Shown: positions 37,643 to 46,701, counted from the first letter of the stretch. The stretch: DNA of 64,000 nt from Methylosinus trichosporium OB3b (GCF_002752655.1 NZ_CP023737.1:1116001-1180000), one strand, 5' to 3'. Notes: generated from the sequence alone by a model not told the origin. Translations and numbers: made by a program.

Positions 37643-39264
37643 TGGGCGCTCCCGCTGGATTCGATACCTGGACGCAGGCGCAGCGCGACGCCTGGGCTGC
37701 GGAGGGCGCGCGCGCTTATGGTGAGCGCGAGGCCAAGCGGGCGGCGGAGAATGAGCGTCGCCGCGCCGAGATATTTGCCGAGCAAGAGCAGCGCGTGAAA
37801 GCTAGCTGGCCCGCGCCGAAGCCGATTGAGTCCTCTCTCCCCGCTGTGGCGCGTCTTGATGCTGATCTCCTCCCCGAGGCGATCAGGGACTATGTGCTCG
37901 ACGTGGCGGACCGTCAGCAAGCGCCGCCCGACTTCGCAGCTATCGCAGCAATCTGCGGCCTCGCTTCGATCATCGGCAACGCTGCGCGCGTCCGGCCGAA
38001 ACAGCATGATGATTGGGAAGTCGTCCCGAATCTCTGGGGCGCGATCATCGGTCGACCGAGCGCGATGAAGTCGCCGGCTATGCGCTCCGCCCTCGCGCCC
38101 GTCTATGCGTTGCAGGATGCGCTGCGCAAGGAATGGGAGGCTGCGCAGCGTGAAGCCGATATCGAGGATGCGCTGTCCGATCTCGACGCCGCCGATGCGC
38201 GCAAGAAGGCGGCGAAGGCGATCAAGGCCGGCGACCGCGAAGAAGCCAAGCGTCTGATCGCCGAGCATTCGAAAGACGACGAAGAGGAGGCGCCATGCCC
38301 TCGATTGATCGTCAATGACGCCTCTGTCGAAAAACTCGGCGAACTGCTGAATGAAAATCCTCGCGGGCTGCTGCTGATACGCGACGAATTGCCCGGCTTC
38401 CTCGCCCGCATGGAGTCCGAAGAATATCAGTCCGAGCGCGCCTTCTATCTCGAGGCGTTCAACGGCGACGGCGCTTTCACCTATGATCGCATAGGCCGCG
38501 GGACCATTCACATCGCCAGCGCGACACTCTCTATGATCGGCGGCGTCCAGCCGGCGCGCATCGCGCCGCTCGTCAAGGGCGCGATCACCGGCGAGCGCGA
38601 CGACGGGCTGATTCAGCGTCTTCAGCTTGTCGTCTGGCCCGACGACCTCTCCTCATGGACATGGACCGATCGCAGTCCGGGCGCTCTGGCGCGGGAGCGA
38701 TACGATCAAGCGTTTCGCGATCTTCACGACTTCGCGAACGGATGCGCGGAACCGGCCGTCTTCGGCTTCACCGCCAAGGCGCAGGATATCTTCCGCTTGT
38801 GGATGACCGAGCTTCAGAGGGAAGCGCGCTCCGGCAAGCTCCCCTCGGCCTTGGAGAGCCATCTTCTGAAAATGCCGAAGACCGTCGCGTCGCTGGCGCT
38901 GCTCTTCCATCTTGTGGACGGCGGGCACGATGCGATCGGCGCCGAGGCGACGGGGCGGGCGCTCGACTTCGCGGAATATCTGCGCAGCCATGCGCGACGG
39001 CTCTACTCGGCGGGCGCCGTTGCGGTCGAGAATGGCGCGAAGCTGATCGTCGAGCGCAGGGCGCAGTTGCCGGAGCCGTTCACGGCACGGGACGTTCAAC
39101 GCAAGGCATGGGCGGGGATTGCCGATCGCGATTCGGTCGGGGCTGCGATCGATCTCTTGCTCGAAGGTGGCTATTGCCGCGAAGCGCCCGTCCCGACCTC
39201 TACCGCGGGCGGGCGGCCGACGACCTCCTACATCTGGCATCCGCAGCTTAAGGTGGAGGGCTGA
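37642..39264 (+). CDS. DUF3987 family ATPase, probable satellite replication protein
   Basis: A 540-aa protein of the DUF3987/YfjI type. GRPSAMKSP (residues 137-145) is a Walker A-like loop and RGLLLIRDELPGF (241-253) a Walker B-like strand. A charged coiled coil lies between them, and a C-terminal winged-helix-like tail follows. Such proteins occupy the primase/helicase slot in phage-like elements. GGGGGAGG precedes the ATG. It is followed by the repeat-bearing gene and SSB. Confidence 0.8.
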   Translation: MGAPAGFDTWTQAQRDAWAAEGARAYGEREAKRAAENERRRAEIFAEQEQRVKASWPAPKPIESSLPAVARLDADLLPEAIRDYVLDVADRQQAPPDFAAIAAICGLASIIGNAARVRPKQHDDWEVVPNLWGAIIGRPSAMKSPAMRSALAPVYALQDALRKEWEAAQREADIEDALSDLDAADARKKAAKAIKAGDREEAKRLIAEHSKDDEEEAPCPRLIVNDASVEKLGELLNENPRGLLLIRDELPGFLARMESEEYQSERAFYLEAFNGDGAFTYDRIGRGTIHIASATLSMIGGVQPARIAPLVKGAITGERDDGLIQRLQLVVWPDDLSSWTWTDRSPGALARERYDQAFRDLHDFANGCAEPAVFGFTAKAQDIFRLWMTELQREARSGKLPSALESHLLKMPKTVASLALLFHLVDGGHDAIGAEATGRALDFAEYLRSHARRLYSAGAVAVENGAKLIVERRAQLPEPFTARDVQRKAWAGIADRDSVGAAIDLLLEGGYCREAPVPTSTAGGRPTTSYIWHPQLKVEG

Positions 39265-39266
39265 CC

Positions 39267-39728
39267 ATGGGCCGATGGCTCGCCCTCGCCCGGGCCGACG
39301 CGGACGAAAAAAATCTGAAAACGCCGTTTGGCGGCACTGACAAAACTGACGAAACCCCAGCCGGCGAGGTTTTGTCAGTTTCGTCAGTTCGCCAAACGGG
39401 CGTTACCGAAAAAATTTCGGGGCCGGCCGACGGCGGCTCGAATGGTTTCGTCAGTTTCGTCAGTTCGGCAAAGGGTGCTTTCTCAGAAAAATTCCCCGCC
39501 CCGCTCCCCGCGCCCGAGCCTCCCGCTCGCCCGCCGGTTGCAGAGGCCGAGACGCCCGAGGCGGCTGTCGCCCGCCTGCTGGACGGGATGGCGGCGGAGA
39601 ACGCCGCTCGCCGCGATTGGTGGCGCGAGCCGGACCCGGAGCGCGGCTCCGGCAAAGTCACGATGCGCAGCATCGTCACCGGCGACGAAATCACGATCGA
39701 TCTTCGAACAGGAAGGACAATGCATTGA
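39267..39728 (+). CDS. Hypothetical protein built around satellite repeats
   Basis: A 153-aa protein whose first half is translated repeat (GTDKTDETPAGEVLSVSSVRQTG, then NGFVSFVSSAKGAFSEKF), a Pro-rich linker, and a C-terminal acidic/charged part (DEITIDLRTGRTMH). The ATG lies 2 nt after the DUF3987 stop, and the stop overlaps the SSB start. The repeats may be a DNA structure tolerated in a coding frame rather than a protein domain. Confidence 0.6.
   Translation: MGRWLALARADADEKNLKTPFGGTDKTDETPAGEVLSVSSVRQTGVTEKISGPADGGSNGFVSFVSSAKGAFSEKFPAPLPAPEPPARPPVAEAETPEAAVARLLDGMAAENAARRDWWREPDPERGSGKVTMRSIVTGDEITIDLRTGRTMH
39306..39497. repeat. Satellite repeat array: copies D1, D2, D3
   Basis: D1 (39306-39357) and D2 (39363-39420) are inverted relative to each other and abut, forming a long imperfect hairpin. 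D3 (39444-39497) repeats D2 in direct orientation. The core is GTCAGTTTCGTCAGTTCGCC with variants. A fourth copy is D0 at 33018-33074. Confidence 0.75.
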
Positions 39729-40141
39729 CCGCTCACGCCTTGATCGCCGGCACATTGTTCCGCGCGCCCGAGCAAAAGACCGCGAAGAGCGGCAAGCCCT
39801 ACGTCTCGGCCACGATCAGATGCAAGGAAGGCGACGGTTCGCAGTTTTGGCGCATCATGTGCTTTTCCGAGAGCGCCAGCGCCGAGCTGATGCGGCTCGC
39901 GGACGGCGACGCCCTGAGCGTCCAGGGCTCTATGCGCGCCGAACTATATCACCCGGAAGGCGGCGAGGCGCGCATCAATCTGACCGTGTTCGCGGACGCG
40001 ATGTTGCCGCTCCGCCCTGCGCCGAAGCCGCGCAAGATGAAAGAGAAGGTCGAGCCGCAGCGCGCCGCTCCGGCCGATCGCGGCCTCTCCCGACATGGCG
40101 GCGATAGCGAAGACTATTTCCGCGACGAAATGCCGTTCTAG
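39725..40141 (+). CDS. ssb: Single-stranded DNA-binding protein, satellite type
   Basis: A 138-aa OB-fold protein (LIAGTLFRAPEQKTAKSGKPYVSATIRCK, FWRIMCFSESASAELMRLADGDALSVQGSM) with a disordered linker and the acidic tip DYFRDEMPF, matching the D-D-x-P-F protein-interaction tail of SSBs. I chose TTG at 39725 because it overlaps the previous stop (TTGA) and has GGAAGGA 7 nt upstream. It would protect ssDNA during satellite replication. Confidence 0.82.
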   Translation: MTAHALIAGTLFRAPEQKTAKSGKPYVSATIRCKEGDGSQFWRIMCFSESASAELMRLADGDALSVQGSMRAELYHPEGGEARINLTVFADAMLPLRPAPKPRKMKEKVEPQRAAPADRGLSRHGGDSEDYFRDEMPF

Positions 40142-40190
40142 CCGGCTATGTGTTGCCATCCCGCAAAGATTGCGCAAAGGAAACACTTAA

Positions 40191-40667
40191 ATGAGTCGAG
40201 GGCCTGGGCGGATAGAGCGGGCGATCGAGGCCGCGTTCCAACAACATCCTACGACGACATTCTCGGCCGGCGAACTGTGCCTCATTTCCTATCCTGGCAT
40301 AAACCAACCGGAGAAGCGCCATCGTGTGTCCGTCATCCGGGCGGCGGATAAGGTGGCGCCTCGCCTTCACTGGCGATATCGACATGCAGAGCGACCCGGC
40401 GGTGAGAACGTCTATTTCAACCTGCTCAACGTCCGCTCCTACGCGCTGGGGAAGCTGCGTTGCACGTCGAGCTATGTCCGACTTGCTGACCTCGAGGAGC
40501 GCGTCGACAATCCCGACGCGTATCGATCCGAATGGGCGAGGTGTCAGCCCGGCGGCGTCTGGTGGCGACATGTCGAGATTCACCGGGCGGACATCGCAGG
40601 CGACGCAGACGAGTCGTCACGTCTCCAAGAGGAATTGAAGGGGCTGGTGCTGAAAGGTAGCTACTGA
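40191..40667 (+). CDS. Hypothetical protein before the packaging genes
   Basis: A 158-aa basic protein with no recognised motif. AAAGGAA precedes the ATG by about 9 nt. It lies between the replication and capsid modules. One ordered region around FSAGELCLISYPG may be a winged-helix fold, but this is a guess. Confidence 0.65.
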   Translation: MSRGPGRIERAIEAAFQQHPTTTFSAGELCLISYPGINQPEKRHRVSVIRAADKVAPRLHWRYRHAERPGGENVYFNLLNVRSYALGKLRCTSSYVRLADLEERVDNPDAYRSEWARCQPGGVWWRHVEIHRADIAGDADESSRLQEELKGLVLKGSY

Positions 40668-40737
40668 GAAACGCCGCGAACGCCTGAGAATACAACAGAA
40701 AAACAACCTACGTCAGCAGTATTGACCAATCGCGCGC

Positions 40738-41991
40738 GTGCGCGGCGATATGGTCGCGATGCTGGACTCACTCAAATCTCTGGTTCTCAAAGCCTTCAAC
40801 GTCCCGCTGTCTTCTCCGATGGCGTTGGACGTTTTCGGCGTGCCTGCGTCGGGTTCGGGCCTGTATGTCGACGCGCTCGCGGCTTTGAGGGTGCCGGCTG
40901 TTGCCGCTGGCGTGAAGCTCATAAGCGAAGCGGTCGCGACGCTCGACGCGCATCTGGTTCGCGAGACTTCGACCGGCCGCGAGACGATTGCGCCGACCGA
41001 TCATCCTGCCGCGCGCGTGCTCGAGCGCCCCGTCCCGTGGCTCGGTGAATCCGAATGGAAGCGCCAGATTGTCGCCGATGCGCTGCTCTGGGGCGATGGC
41101 CTCGCGCTCGTCAATCGCGTCCGAGGCGAGCCGCGCGAGCTGCCGCGTATCGACCCGCGTAGCTGCAACATCATCGTCGACATGGTGACCGGCGAGCCGA
41201 GTTACACTGTCGCTCTTCAGCAAGGCGGCTCGGAGACGTTCACATATAAGGACGTGGTTCATCTCCGCGGACAGACGCTCGACGGCGCGAAGGGGCTCGG
41301 TCTTGTCAGCCTCGGCGCTGAGGCGATCGGGCTCGCCCTGGTGCTCGAGGGACATGCGACGCGCCTGTTCTCTCGCGGCGCTCGGCCGGGTGGCGTGCTG
41401 GAAATGCCGACGAAGATTCACCCTGACGTGATGTCTCGTCTGCGGGAGAGCTTCGCGCAAGTTTATCAGGGGACCCACAACAGCGGCAAAACCGCCATCC
41501 TAGAGCAAGGCGTGAAATTCACGCCGCTGCAATTGTCCAGCGTGGACGCGCAATTCCTCGAGCTACGGAAGTTCCAGACGTTAGAAATCGCGCGGCTGTT
41601 GAACATTCCCGCCGTGCTGCTCAATGATCTTGAGCACGCGACATTGAACAATAGCGCCGCGCTGGCGCAACTCTTCCTCGACCGCACGATATCGCCGATC
41701 CTCGAATTGTTCGAAGATGCGCTCGAACGCACTCTGTTGACCGACGAAGAGCGCGACGGCGGCTATTGCATCGAGTTCTGCACCAATAACTTCGTTCGCG
41801 TCGATCTCGACAAGCGTTTCGCCGCGCTGAAGACAGGCATTGAATCGGGCGTTCTCACATTGAACGAGGCGCGCCAGCGTGAAGGGCTCCCGCCAGTAGA
41901 GGGCGGCGACAAGCCGATGCGATCGGTTCAAGTGCTGCCGCTCGACGCCGCGTCGGCTCCGCAACCGCAGACGACGGAGCCGACACTGTGA
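40738..41991 (+). CDS. HK97-family portal protein
   Basis: About 417 aa with portal signatures: AVAAGVKLISEAVATL near residue 55, DALLWGDGLALV, and KFQTLEIARLLNIPAVLLNDL followed by NNSAALAQLFLDRTISPILELFEDALE. The portal forms the DNA entry ring at one capsid vertex and docks the terminase. The start is unsure (GTG 40738, ATG 40750 or ATG 40759). Its stop overlaps the next gene's GTG. Confidence 0.92.
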   Translation: MRGDMVAMLDSLKSLVLKAFNVPLSSPMALDVFGVPASGSGLYVDALAALRVPAVAAGVKLISEAVATLDAHLVRETSTGRETIAPTDHPAARVLERPVPWLGESEWKRQIVADALLWGDGLALVNRVRGEPRELPRIDPRSCNIIVDMVTGEPSYTVALQQGGSETFTYKDVVHLRGQTLDGAKGLGLVSLGAEAIGLALVLEGHATRLFSRGARPGGVLEMPTKIHPDVMSRLRESFAQVYQGTHNSGKTAILEQGVKFTPLQLSSVDAQFLELRKFQTLEIARLLNIPAVLLNDLEHATLNNSAALAQLFLDRTISPILELFEDALERTLLTDEERDGGYCIEFCTNNFVRVDLDKRFAALKTGIESGVLTLNEARQREGLPPVEGGDKPMRSVQVLPLDAASAPQPQTTEPTL

Positions 41992-43577
41992 CGCTCGAAA
42001 CAAGAGACATCACGCTCGAACTCAAATTCGCTGGCGCGCAAGATTCCGGCGCGTTCGAAGGCCTCGCGGCGGCATACGGCAACATCGATAGCGCCGGCGA
42101 CGTCATTGCGCCCGGCGCGTTCGCTGCGTCTCTCGCCGACCACAAAGCGGCCGGCACATGGCCCGTTCTCTTGTGGCAACACATGCAGGACGAGCCGATC
42201 GGCGTTATCGACGCGCTGCATGAGACGCCCGCCGGCCTGCATATTAAAGGTCGGCTCGACCTCAATGTGAGACGCGGCGCGGAAGCGCATTCACTCATCA
42301 AAAGCGGAGCGATCAAGGGCCTTTCGATCGGCTTTCGAACGATCGACGCGACCCGCGATGCGCGCGGCGTCCGCACGATCAGGAACGCATACCTCGGCGA
42401 GATCAGCATCGTCACGCTCGCCGCGAATGACAAGGCGAAGGTGACGAGCATCAAAGGTGCGAACATGGAAAATGAAGACGACAACGGTAGCGTCGCCGAG
42501 ATCAAGACCAAGCTCGAGGAGCTGGAAGGTAAGACCGCGAAGCTCGACGAGATGGAGAAGAAGCTCGCCGATGCGGAGAAGCGCGCGGATGCGTTCGAAC
42601 TGAAGCTGAAACGCCCCGGCGGCTCCGCTGCGAAGGATGATGCTCCGGCGATCGAGACGAAGGCTTTCGCGGTGTTTCTCCGCAAAGGCCGCGAAGCGCT
42701 CGACCCGAACGAGTTCAAGAGCCTTCGCGTGTCCGACGACACGGCCGGCGGCTATCTCGCGCCGGCGGACTTCAGTCGCGAGGTCGATAAGAACATCGTG
42801 CAATTCTCGCCCATTCGGCAGGCTGCGCGCGTCGGTATGACGGCGAGCGGTTCCGTCATCGTTCCGCGTCGCACTGGGGCGCCGACTGCGACCTGGACCG
42901 GCGAAACCGAGACGCGACCGGCAACGGGCTCGTCTTACGGACAGGTCGAAATTCCGATCGAAGAGGCGGCGTGTTATGTCGACGTGAGCAATAAGCTCCT
43001 CGAGGATGCTGCGGTCGATATCGCGGCCGAAGTGGCGTTCGATCTCGCGGAAGAGTTCGGGCGCATCGAAGGGCTCGCCTTCGTGTCCGGCGATGGCGTC
43101 AAGAAGCCGCTCGGATTCATGTCCGATGCGAATATCTCCTACACCCCCGGCGGCGACGCATCGCTCATCAAGGCCGATGGAATATTCGATCTCTATTACG
43201 GGTTGAAGCCCTTCTATCGGCAGCGCGCGGCGTTCATCGCGAACGGCTCGACCATCGCGGCGATTCGCAAGCTGAAAGATTCGCAGGGTCGCTATTTGTG
43301 GGAGCCGTCGCTCGCGCTCGGACAACCGGAGACACTTCTCGGCCGTCCTCTCATCGAGGCCGTGGATATGCCCGACATCACCGGCAACGCCTATCCTCTC
43401 GCGTTTGGCGACTTCTCGACGGGCTATCGCATCTATGATCGCGTGGCGCTGTCGCTGTTGCGCGATCCGTATTCGGTCGCGACTTCGGGACTAACGCGCT
43501 TCCACGCTCGCCGTCGCGTCGGCGGCGCTGTTGTTCGCGCCGAGGCTATCCGCAAGCTCAAAATCGCCACTTCGTAA
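41988..43577 (+). CDS. Fused prohead protease and HK97-type major capsid protein
   Basis: A 529-aa fusion. Residues 1-155 are an S78 prohead protease (LLWQHMQDEPIG with His65, IKGLSIGF with Ser113). Residues about 165-208 form a charged coiled coil like the HK97 delta scaffold. Residues about 225-529 are the HK97-fold capsid protein (GGYLAPADFSREV, GLAFVSGDG, NGSTIAAIRKLKDSQGRYLWEPS). The GTG start overlaps the portal stop (GTGA). Self-cleavage probably separates the parts. No frameshift breaks the fusion. Confidence 0.92.
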   Translation: MTLETRDITLELKFAGAQDSGAFEGLAAAYGNIDSAGDVIAPGAFAASLADHKAAGTWPVLLWQHMQDEPIGVIDALHETPAGLHIKGRLDLNVRRGAEAHSLIKSGAIKGLSIGFRTIDATRDARGVRTIRNAYLGEISIVTLAANDKAKVTSIKGANMENEDDNGSVAEIKTKLEELEGKTAKLDEMEKKLADAEKRADAFELKLKRPGGSAAKDDAPAIETKAFAVFLRKGREALDPNEFKSLRVSDDTAGGYLAPADFSREVDKNIVQFSPIRQAARVGMTASGSVIVPRRTGAPTATWTGETETRPATGSSYGQVEIPIEEAACYVDVSNKLLEDAAVDIAAEVAFDLAEEFGRIEGLAFVSGDGVKKPLGFMSDANISYTPGGDASLIKADGIFDLYYGLKPFYRQRAAFIANGSTIAAIRKLKDSQGRYLWEPSLALGQPETLLGRPLIEAVDMPDITGNAYPLAFGDFSTGYRIYDRVALSLLRDPYSVATSGLTRFHARRRVGGAVVRAEAIRKLKIATS

Positions 43578-43589
43578 GGAGAGATCGCC

Positions 43590-44030
43590 ATGCGCGATAT
43601 GTGCAACAACATCCTCGTCAAGCGAGTTCTCTCGCCCGTGTCCGTGTCCGACAACACGGCGCAGGTCGGACAAATCATCGACCGCTCGGGCTATGATGCG
43701 TTGGCCTATGTCATCAATATCGGCTCGGTCGCCGATGCGGATGCGACCTTCGCGGTTCTCCTCGAGGAGAGCGACGCCTCGGACATGACCGGCGCTGCGG
43801 CCGTCGCCGATGCTGACATGATCTCGCAGACGAGTGGAACTGCGCCGGAGACTGCGGCGAGCTTTCAGTTCGATTCCGACAATCAGGTTCGGAAGCTCGG
43901 CTACATCGGATCGAAGCGTTACACGCGCTTGACGATCACGCCCGCAAGCAACGCGAGCGCCGCGCTCATGTCGGCTGTCGCCGTGCTCGGCCATCCGCAT
44001 AGCGCCCCTGTGACGCAGGCGACTTCGTAA
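43590..44030 (+). CDS. Small protein after capsid, possible head decoration or accessory
   Basis: A 146-aa soluble, beta-rich, Ala/Ser/Thr-rich protein (VLSPVSVSDNTAQVGQIIDRSGYDALAYVINIG; LGYIGSKRYTRLTITPASNASA). AAGGAGAG precedes the ATG. It lies 12 nt after the capsid gene. Composition and place suggest a capsid accessory, but I do not recognise the family. Confidence 0.75.
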   Translation: MRDMCNNILVKRVLSPVSVSDNTAQVGQIIDRSGYDALAYVINIGSVADADATFAVLLEESDASDMTGAAAVADADMISQTSGTAPETAASFQFDSDNQVRKLGYIGSKRYTRLTITPASNASAALMSAVAVLGHPHSAPVTQATS

Positions 44031-44192
44031 TTGCCAGCGATGGCAGCGACGGCGACCACGGATGAACTGGCGCCGTCGCACAAAACTTCGGGAGCATCTT
44101 CTGACGGCGACGCGGCAAGCCGAATAGCGAGAAGCGTGATGCGGGCTCCCGATGCAGTGTGCCGTTCAATCGCGCAAGGCCGCACCTTCAAC
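44031..44192 (+). other. Unassigned 162-bp stretch between capsid accessory and HNH gene
   Basis: The HNH frame is open upstream to 44031 but the extra residues look non-native, and no other frame gives a credible gene. A head-tail adaptor gene would be expected about here in a phage; none fits in this length. Confidence 0.4.
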
Positions 44193-44558
44193 ATGAGTCC
44201 ATACATGCCCTACGCCGCGCCTCGCCATTGCTCTCGTCACCATCGGCTGTTCACCGGAACGCGTTGCCCCGACTGCGAACGCGAGTCGAAAGTGCGCGCC
44301 GAAGAGAGACGGCCGAGCGCGACCGAGCGCGGCTATAACCACGACTGGCGCAAAGCGAGAGCGCAGTTCCTCGAGGTGCATCCGACGTGCTGCAAATGCG
44401 GCGCGCCGGCGACCGTGGTCGACCATGTGGTAGCGCACAAGGGCGACCGGGCGCTGTTCTGGGAGCGGACCAACTGGCAACCGCTGTGCCGCCCCTGTCA
44501 CCAGACGAAGACGAACCGGAGCGACGGCGGCGGCTTCGGCGGCCGGACCCGACGATGA
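44193..44558 (+). CDS. HNH endonuclease of the packaging module
   Basis: A 121-aa HNH nuclease: two CxxC pairs (CPDC; CCKCG) and VVDHVVAHKGDRALFWERTNWQPLCRPCHQTKTNRS, the canonical HNH fold. HNH proteins of this type sit next to terS/terL in HK97-like phages and are needed for efficient cos cleavage there. The frame extends 54 codons upstream without family features, so ATG 44193 is used. Confidence 0.9.
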   Translation: MSPYMPYAAPRHCSRHHRLFTGTRCPDCERESKVRAEERRPSATERGYNHDWRKARAQFLEVHPTCCKCGAPATVVDHVVAHKGDRALFWERTNWQPLCRPCHQTKTNRSDGGGFGGRTRR

Positions 44559-44710
44559 CCGGCCGCGCCCGTCCCCCTCGCCCGCCGCCCCGTCGCCCGA
44601 CCCGCCACCAGGGGGGTGGGTCCGAGGTCGAGCGGGCGAGAGGCAACCGGACGCCTCCGCTCGTTCTCGATAGACCAGAATTGAGCAAACACACATAAGG
44701 ATATCTTTAT
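44559..44710 (+). other. Candidate cos/packaging region
   Basis: A 152-bp non-coding gap just before terS, with the run CAGGGGGGTGGGTCC near 44610-44625 and an AAGGA ribosome site before terS. In cos-type phages the packaging site lies beside terS, so this is the best candidate. No cut site can be read from sequence. Confidence 0.3.
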
Positions 44711-45109
44711 ATGCGGGGAGCAAAACCGAAGCTTGAAGCCATCGCCGGCGGCCTATCCCGTCTTCCGCCGGCGCCCGCGTGGTTGCCTTCCGAGGCGAAA
44801 GCGGAATGGCGGCGCGTGGTTCCGGGCCTGCGAGAGCGCAAGACGATCACGCGCCAAGACCTACAGGTCCTCGAGGCTTATTGCCTCGCCTGCGGGTTGG
44901 TCCGCTCATCTCAAAAGATCATCGCGGCCGAGGGCGATATGATCGAGACGACGCGAGGCGAGAAGAAGCGGCACCCGGCGCACCAGACGCTCTTTCAGGC
45001 TTTGACGGAATCCCGCCGGCTCGCGGCCGAGCTCGGCCTGACACCGGCGAGCCGGAACAAGGCGCCGATCGCCGAGGATGACGACGACCTTTCGGACCTC
45101 GACCTGTGA
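44711..45109 (+). CDS. terS: Terminase small subunit, P27 family
   Basis: A 132-aa P27-type TerS. It starts with the family pattern MRGAKPKLEAIAGG and continues with W-rich LPSEAKAEWRRVVPGL and a helix-turn-helix stretch (TRQDLQVLEAYCLACGLV), ending in an acidic tail. It recognises the packaging site and recruits TerL. AAGGA lies before the ATG. The stop overlaps the terL GTG. Confidence 0.92.
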   Translation: MRGAKPKLEAIAGGLSRLPPAPAWLPSEAKAEWRRVVPGLRERKTITRQDLQVLEAYCLACGLVRSSQKIIAAEGDMIETTRGEKKRHPAHQTLFQALTESRRLAAELGLTPASRNKAPIAEDDDDLSDLDL

Positions 45110-46701
45110 CAGACTCCTACCCGTCGTGGATATTCGACGGCTCGCCGATCGCCGACCCTCTCGGTTACGGCGAGCGCGCGGTCGGCTTTCTGCGCCGGCT
45201 GCGCCATCCGAAAAGCCGACTATCGAAGCGAGCCTTCGATCTCACGCCCTGGCAAGAGCGGATCGTCCGGCGCGTCTATGGTCCGTGCCATCCTGACGGC
45301 CGTCGCATCGTGCGCAATGTCGTCATGCTGCTTCCCCGCGGCAACCGAAAGACCTCGCTCGGCGCGGGCCTCGGCCTGCTACATGCGATCGGGCCGGAGC
45401 GCATACCGGGCGGGCTGGCGCTGTTCGCTGCGTCCGATGGGGAGCAAGCTCGTATTGCCTTCGAAGAAGCGGCGGCTATTTGCCGCGAGGATGAACGCAT
45501 AGAGAAGGCGCTCCGGTTCATCGATTATCGCCATCGCATAGAGCATCCGAAGTCCGGCGCGAGCTTGCGGGCGATCTCTTGCGACGCGGCGCGCCAGCAC
45601 GGCAGCACGCCGACCTTCGCCCTGGTGGACGAGCTGCACGCATGGCCGAAGCGCGATCTTTGGGACGTGCTGCGCACGGGCTTGGTGAAGACGCCGGGCT
45701 CGCTCTTGGTTGTCATCACCACGGCGGGCCGAGGCCAGCAAAACGTGGCGTACGAGATCGTGGACTATGCCCGAAAGGTCGCCCGCGGGGAGATAGAGGA
45801 CCCTGGCACTCTGCCGATTCTATTCGAGACGGCGGCGGATGCGGACTGGCGCGACGAAGGGATATGGCGGCGGGCGAATCCGGGCCTCGCCCAAGGCTTC
45901 CCGGACATCGAGGGCCTACGCCAGCTTGCGCGGGAGGCCGAGGCGCGCCCGGCTGATCGTGAAGCCTTCAAACAGTTGCACCTCAATGTTTGGCTCGACC
46001 ATTCCGTCGACCCGTTCGTCGACATGCAGATTTATGACGAGGGCGCGGAACCGCTCGACCTCGAGGCGCTGGCAGACGAGCCCTGTTACCTCGGCGTCGA
46101 CCTATCCAGCAATTCCGACCTTACCGTCGTCGTGGCGCTCTGGCGCGTAGGTGACGGCTATGCGGTCCTTCCGCATTTTTTCTGTCCCGGCGACAATCTT
46201 CGCGGCCGGCAAGATCGAGATGGCGTCCCTTATGTCCGATGGGCGGATGAAGGTCACATAGAGCCGACCATCGGAAACGTCGTCGATTTCCGGGCCGTCG
46301 AGGACTGCGTTCGCGATCTATGCAGTCGGTTCAACGTGCGGGAGATCGGGCTCGACCCTCACCTCGCCCGCTCGACCTTGAACAATCTGGCCGAAGACGG
46401 CTTCCCGGCTGTGGAGGTTCGGCAAGGCTGGGTCACCATGGCGCCGGCGATCAAGGAATTGGAACGCGCGATCGTCGGGCGGCAATTCCAGCACGGCGGC
46501 CATCCTGTGCTTCGCTGGTGCTTCGATAACGTCGTCGTCGAGACCGATCGCGCCGGCAACCGGCTTTTCACCAAGGGGAAGGCGAAGGAGAGAATCGACG
46601 GCGCGGTCGCCTGCGCTATCGCGATCTCTTGCGCGTCAAATGATGGCGCCATGCCTAGTGTCTATGAGACCGAACGGCCGGAGGGGTTCTTGTGGGTTTG
46701 A
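45106..46701 (+). CDS. terL: Terminase large subunit
   Basis: A 531-aa packaging motor. The ATPase part shows Walker A LPRGNRKT (77-84) and Walker B FALVDE (171-176). The nuclease part shows LGVDLSSNSDLTVV, GLDPHLARSTL and ERIDGAVACAIAI, carrying the acidic metal ligands. The GTG start at 45106 overlaps the terS stop. Its last 40 bp overlap the convergent HNH gene. Intact, so heads could be filled. Confidence 0.95.
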   Translation: MTDSYPSWIFDGSPIADPLGYGERAVGFLRRLRHPKSRLSKRAFDLTPWQERIVRRVYGPCHPDGRRIVRNVVMLLPRGNRKTSLGAGLGLLHAIGPERIPGGLALFAASDGEQARIAFEEAAAICREDERIEKALRFIDYRHRIEHPKSGASLRAISCDAARQHGSTPTFALVDELHAWPKRDLWDVLRTGLVKTPGSLLVVITTAGRGQQNVAYEIVDYARKVARGEIEDPGTLPILFETAADADWRDEGIWRRANPGLAQGFPDIEGLRQLAREAEARPADREAFKQLHLNVWLDHSVDPFVDMQIYDEGAEPLDLEALADEPCYLGVDLSSNSDLTVVVALWRVGDGYAVLPHFFCPGDNLRGRQDRDGVPYVRWADEGHIEPTIGNVVDFRAVEDCVRDLCSRFNVREIGLDPHLARSTLNNLAEDGFPAVEVRQGWVTMAPAIKELERAIVGRQFQHGGHPVLRWCFDNVVVETDRAGNRLFTKGKAKERIDGAVACAIAISCASNDGAMPSVYETERPEGFLWV

